64,000 nucleotides of DNA from Aspergillus flavus. Lineage: Eukaryota > Ascomycota > Eurotiomycetes > Eurotiales > Aspergillaceae. Under the pieces are notes generated by a model that searched no databases, was not told the origin of the DNA, and saw only the letters and a list, made by a program, of their open reading frames with translations. The translations under genes were made by a program, and so were the position numbers. This document shows, piece after piece, positions 60,507-64,000 of this stretch; within the stretch, counting starts at the first letter, position 1; each line of letters starts with the position of its first letter. The stretch spans positions 2,356,001 through 2,420,000 of the forward strand of contig NC_092410.1 in assembly GCF_009017415.1 (NCBI RefSeq). The letters are read 5' to 3'.

Positions 60507-61260
60507 GATGGGTAGTATAAGGCGCGGTGACAGATAAAAACCTTCTCAAGCAAAGGTGGACGTCAATAAGCTCTTTCTATGGATATATAAGCGTTTTACA
60601 GCAGAATTGGCAGCTAGTACGGCATACGTGAATAGAAATAGTAGTTGTTGCGGGGAAGCTGTTTGAATCGCTCGAACTTAAAAAAAGGCCGAACTTAAAG
60701 AAAGCAAGACTTTCCCTCGGCAATCGCTCCGGGTGTCGGCCTCCCGTTTGGATACTTCCGCATCCATCTTCCGCAACCACAGGAATAGCCGTAAGTCCGT
60801 TGATACAAGACGGATATCAGAAAACAGGGCCCTATCATTCAATACATCCTATGGGAAGTGCAGGTGGATATCCGGTATTTCCCCACCCGCTATCTATTGG
60901 TTTCGGCTTGGGTTCCGTTTCCTCGGCAGTGTCACCCAATGAACTAGTAGAGCTTCATATATACCATATTCGATGTAAAACGTAAGGGGAAAGGGGAGGG
61001 AAGAAAAGAAGAAAAAGAAATCAATGGAAGTAAGTAGTCATTATCCAACCTCCCAGTTGTACCGTAGAATGGCTCGTGGACATGCTGTCATCCTCATCAT
61101 GTTATGCACTACGATCTAGCATCAAGCCAGATCGTACACTTCTCGATTTCTATGTACGCCGAGATTGTTATACAATCAGTTCATTGACTTGAGAGACTTG
61201 GAATATGGCACATATTAGGTAATTCCGTGTGAAATGCTGCAGCGGTTGGTTTGATAGGCG

Positions 61261-61312
61261 AGGTCTCCTCACTCTCTAATGAGTGAAGCTAAGTGTGCCG
61301 GCTGCGAGACCT
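61261..61312. other. nested inverted repeat (possible cruciform)
   Basis: The outer arms AGGTCTC (61261-61267) and GAGACCT (61306-61312) pair, and an inner stem TCACTC/GAGTGA (61269-61274 with 61281-61286) lies within. No function shown. Confidence 0.3.
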
Positions 61313-61634
61313 AGTAGTGAAGTCTGCCATTATGAGGCATGTTGAGGATAAGTTCTATCCCCGGGCTTCAGAGGAAATCGGAAGATCCGTCTGTAAGTCA
61401 TAAGACAAGGTCTCCAATACGGAGAGTTTTACGGTTCATGCGCCAGCACCCCGAGCGAGACCTCTCTCCAAATGGAAGCTCTCGGTGTACAAAAGACTCA
61501 GTAAATTAGGCTTCACCACCTCATGAAGATACGCCTCAGAGCACTCCAGTGCTTTATAGGAGCTAACCAAGGTTGTAACCAGGAAAAGGGATGTATAACA
61601 AGCACTTCCCTATCACAATCTGCAAAGGTTCATG

Positions 61635-61654
61635 GAGGCGGCGGCGGCGGCGGC
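61635..61654. repeat. (GGC)n run
   Basis: Six GGC-type triplets just after the transcription-factor gene's stop (61660 on the minus strand). Confidence 0.85.
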
Positions 61655-61659
61655 CTGAA

Positions 61660-64000
61660 TCAGGCAGGCATTTGGGACTGAAGAAAGTCAAAGACCCCTG
61701 TAGGGAAATACTCCTCGTCGAAGCCCCACAAATCAGCCATCATAGGATCCACAGAACCCTCCGAGAGACCTGGTTGTTGCTTCGATTGTGCCGCAGCAGA
61801 CTCCAATCCACTGCCCCTCTCAGCAGACAAGGGAGCTATTCCTAGTAGCGGGGGCGGATGGTTCAGTATAGTATCCCGCTCGCCCAGTGGTTGGGCTCCA
61901 GGGATGATTATAGGTTTGAACATAGAATTCTGAGAAGGGTCACGAAAGCTCTGTCCTGTAGGCTGTCCGTTGTAAGAATTCCTTCTCTCCCACTCTTCAA
62001 GCCCCGTAAGCATTTTTCTCAGTCCACGGGCGATGTGGTGACTGAGGTGACGCTCGCTAGCTCGTCTACTGCAGGACACCATCATCTCAATAACACGTCC
62101 AACCAAGGCCCGCACGTATGCGATATCAATGGATAGGCCCGCTGACGCAATAGAATTCTGCTTGCCCGGCTTACTAGGTATACAGCTCGAGCAGCTTCTG
62201 GCTGCGATCTTTAACAGAAATACAGCGGCAAAGGTGATCATGCTATGTAGATACAACGGAACACCGACCAAAGCCCTCTGTATGTCAGGCTCATCCAGAA
62301 CGACCAATAGAGTGCCAATGGCAGATTCAATGGCCAAGTTTGCACGTTTTTTTCGCTCGTTAGATAAAGGGCGGGCTGACAGTGAACAATGATATGTCCG
62401 CAATGCAACAGAATTCAGTTGTAGGCGGGAGAAATGGTAGTGTAGATAGACGGCTTTATAAGGGTACGCACCAACATAACGACTCCCGGCTATTCAATTC
62501 GACATGTCAGATCGCAAATTTCAATCAGAAGACACAAGGATAACTATACCTAGGCGAGGTAACCACGCAGACTGCCACTCCTCAAGATCGGCGTCAAATT
62601 TGTCGATCGTTGTAAACTCGCTCTCAGGTACCTCAAGGTCGACGTCGGGGCCAAAAGCATGGTATATACGAGTAAGGATAATAAACAAATCTACCTGGCT
62701 GTGCAAACGCAGGTCGGATTGTGTTACAGTGGGGGACATAGTAAATGTATTATGATTGGTGATACTCTTGTCCTCATGGATTATGGGCGGTCGGCCATAA
62801 GCGATGGAAAAATGGTGCTCCAGGGTCTATTATCGTTAGATCCTGCAATATACAAGTTCAATGGAGAAGACTTACATAGAGAAGATACCATAATCTTGCT
62901 TGCTCTTGGTGCTCAGGTGAGCCTTGAGTAGCCTTTCTGTATGATTGGTGCAGGTTGCGCTCGGTTGCAATACGGACTGCATACCCCGATAGCTTCCAAC
63001 TGACATCTGCAAGCCAAAAAGCGCCTATACATAATGCGCGTAAATCATCCAAGGTATGGTGTCTATCAAGCATTGACTCCGATGCTAATTTCGCGAACTC
63101 GGTGTAGCAGGTATCAAAAAGTCTTTCTTTTTGCGGCATATGCAAAGCTGTAACAGCGAGAATGGCTGCAGACAACATTGAAGAAGAGTTTCGGACTGAG
63201 GTGAGGTCCTTATGCACAAGGGCTATACCATCCCATAAATAACGATTGAGCACCTGGTCAAAGAAACAGAACAGCTCCTCCGCTTCCTGTGGATCCACAG
63301 TCCCTCGCGAGATAAGGTCAGTGTCGCGGTCCGAGGTATGATGCCGTTCGGGGGTTCTTTCTTGAATATCACTCAGCTGGGTCACTTCATACAAGCTGCC
63401 CATTGGAGCAGTAACCAATAGTTTCTCTTCCCTGTCAATAGCAATTTGCGATCGTTGCTGGGTGGTGTGGGAAGGCGGGTGGGATATTCCATCCACTGAT
63501 TTAGCACCACCATCGGTCGCATCTCTTCCGACGTCGCCCCTCGAGGTATGTATGTCGTCTGTAGAAACTGTAGACCCCCGTCGACCGCTCTTCTTATGCG
63601 GTGTTTCCGCTGACTTGCCAACGGCCTGATAGTATGAGAGCTCTGGTAGTTGTGCCTTTCTGAGTAGATCTGCCATGGCAAGCTCTATCGTTGTCTTCCA
63701 TCTATACAGTGTGTACAATCGGGTTAGCAAGGAGACTGCTTGGTGGAATCCAGGTTGAAACGAAACAAAGCGCACGTACTCCGCTTCATCGTCCAGCAAA
63801 GTTTGGAGGCTCTTGTTGACGACACATTCCAAGCCCATGCGACGACATCTGGAGCAGACCGATTCCCCTGCCTTCATATCACAACGGACTTTATGCCTTT
63901 TGCATTCGGTGCACGCACGTATTTTTCGCGAAATCTTGGGTACATGTATTGATTCACGTCGAGAGTTAGCCTCCGACGCAGGATATGGCAGAGCACCCCG
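61660..64000 (-). CDS. Zn2Cys6 transcription factor with fungal middle-homology region (5' end outside window)
   Basis: Exons 64000(off edge)-63780, 63701-62876, 62826-62550 and 62489-61660; introns of 78, 49 and 60 nt. The DNA-binding domain reads C-TE-C-KRHKVR-C, then C-SR-C-RRMGLE-C (CX2CX6CX8CX2CX6C), a Zn(II)2Cys6 binuclear cluster. The junction after the first intron restores a continuous coil (LLDDEAEWKTTIELAMADLL), as in C6 factors. Next come the fungal_trans-type region (FCFFDQVLNRYLWDGIALVH, LRALCIGAFWLADVSWKLSG) and, after two further introns, EHHFSIAYGRPP and GAYPYKAVYLHYHFSRLQL. It resembles War1-like C6 factors, but no orthologue is certain. The start codon lies outside the window. 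It ends FPTGVFDFLQSQMPA. Confidence 0.85.

Larger units (their letters stand above)
60507..61659. other. spacer with nested inverted repeat, GGC repeat
   Basis: 1.15 kb: the 5' flank of the dehydrogenase and the 3' flank of the transcription factor. A nested hairpin (61261-61312) and a (GGC)n run at 61635-61654 lie near the transcription-factor stop codon. Short frames show no domain. Confidence 0.5.

Overview
This 64 kb window is nuclear DNA of a filamentous ascomycete, most likely from the Eurotiales (Aspergillus/Penicillium group). The evidence is dense genes on both strands, short introns (about 49-150 nt) with GTANGT/GTRAGT donors and, in places, a TACTAAC branch site, C/T-rich leaders before start codons, and proteins that read as orthologues of Aspergillus genes (the APC1 protein BimE, the Ste7-type MAPKK MkkB). 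There are no operons, no recognisable transposon and no CRISPR. I found 20 protein-coding genes, all of them complete except the last, which runs off the right edge.

Layout. 0.5-7.7 kb: NOP13-like nucleolar RNA-binding protein (-), INO80 subunit Iec3 (+), exosome subunit Rrp4 (+), IFRD-family protein (+). 8.1-16.4 kb: Osh3-type oxysterol-binding protein (-) and elongation factor Spt6 (-). 17.8-25.6 kb: MAPKK MkkB/Ste7 (+), HIRA-complex subunit Hpc2 (-), RPAP1/Rba50-like RNA polymerase II assembly factor (+). 26.0-34.7 kb: BimE/APC1 (-), divergent from a beta-propeller protein that may be nucleoporin Nup37 (+). 35.8-46.4 kb: GT8 glycosyltransferase (+), eIF2A (-), two unrecognised disordered proteins (-), cohesin acetyltransferase Eco1 (-). 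49.7-57.6 kb: Emg1/Nep1 rRNA methyltransferase (+), a VOC/glyoxalase-fold protein with a long Ser-rich tail (+), ubiquitin-conjugating enzyme Ubc4 (-). 58.9-64 kb: mitochondrial glutaryl-CoA dehydrogenase (-) and the larger part of a Zn2Cys6 transcription factor (-). Two spacers are unusually long and gene-poor: 46.4-49.7 kb and 51.0-53.7 kb.

Most genes are housekeeping: ribosome biogenesis (NOP13, Rrp4, Emg1), translation (eIF2A), chromatin and transcription (Iec3, Spt6, Hpc2, RPAP1) and cell cycle (BimE, Ubc4, Eco1). BimE (part of an E3) and Ubc4 (an E2) can work in the same ubiquitination pathway, but their closeness here is probably chance. I worked out exon structures by hand from splice signals plus frame continuity, and every multi-exon model listed as a CDS sums to a multiple of three. 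I did not find a convincing new multi-gene system. The most unusual single items are the VOC-domain fusion protein, the two orphan disordered proteins, two introns that are multiples of three without stops, and the altered lipid-binding signature of the Osh3-type protein.
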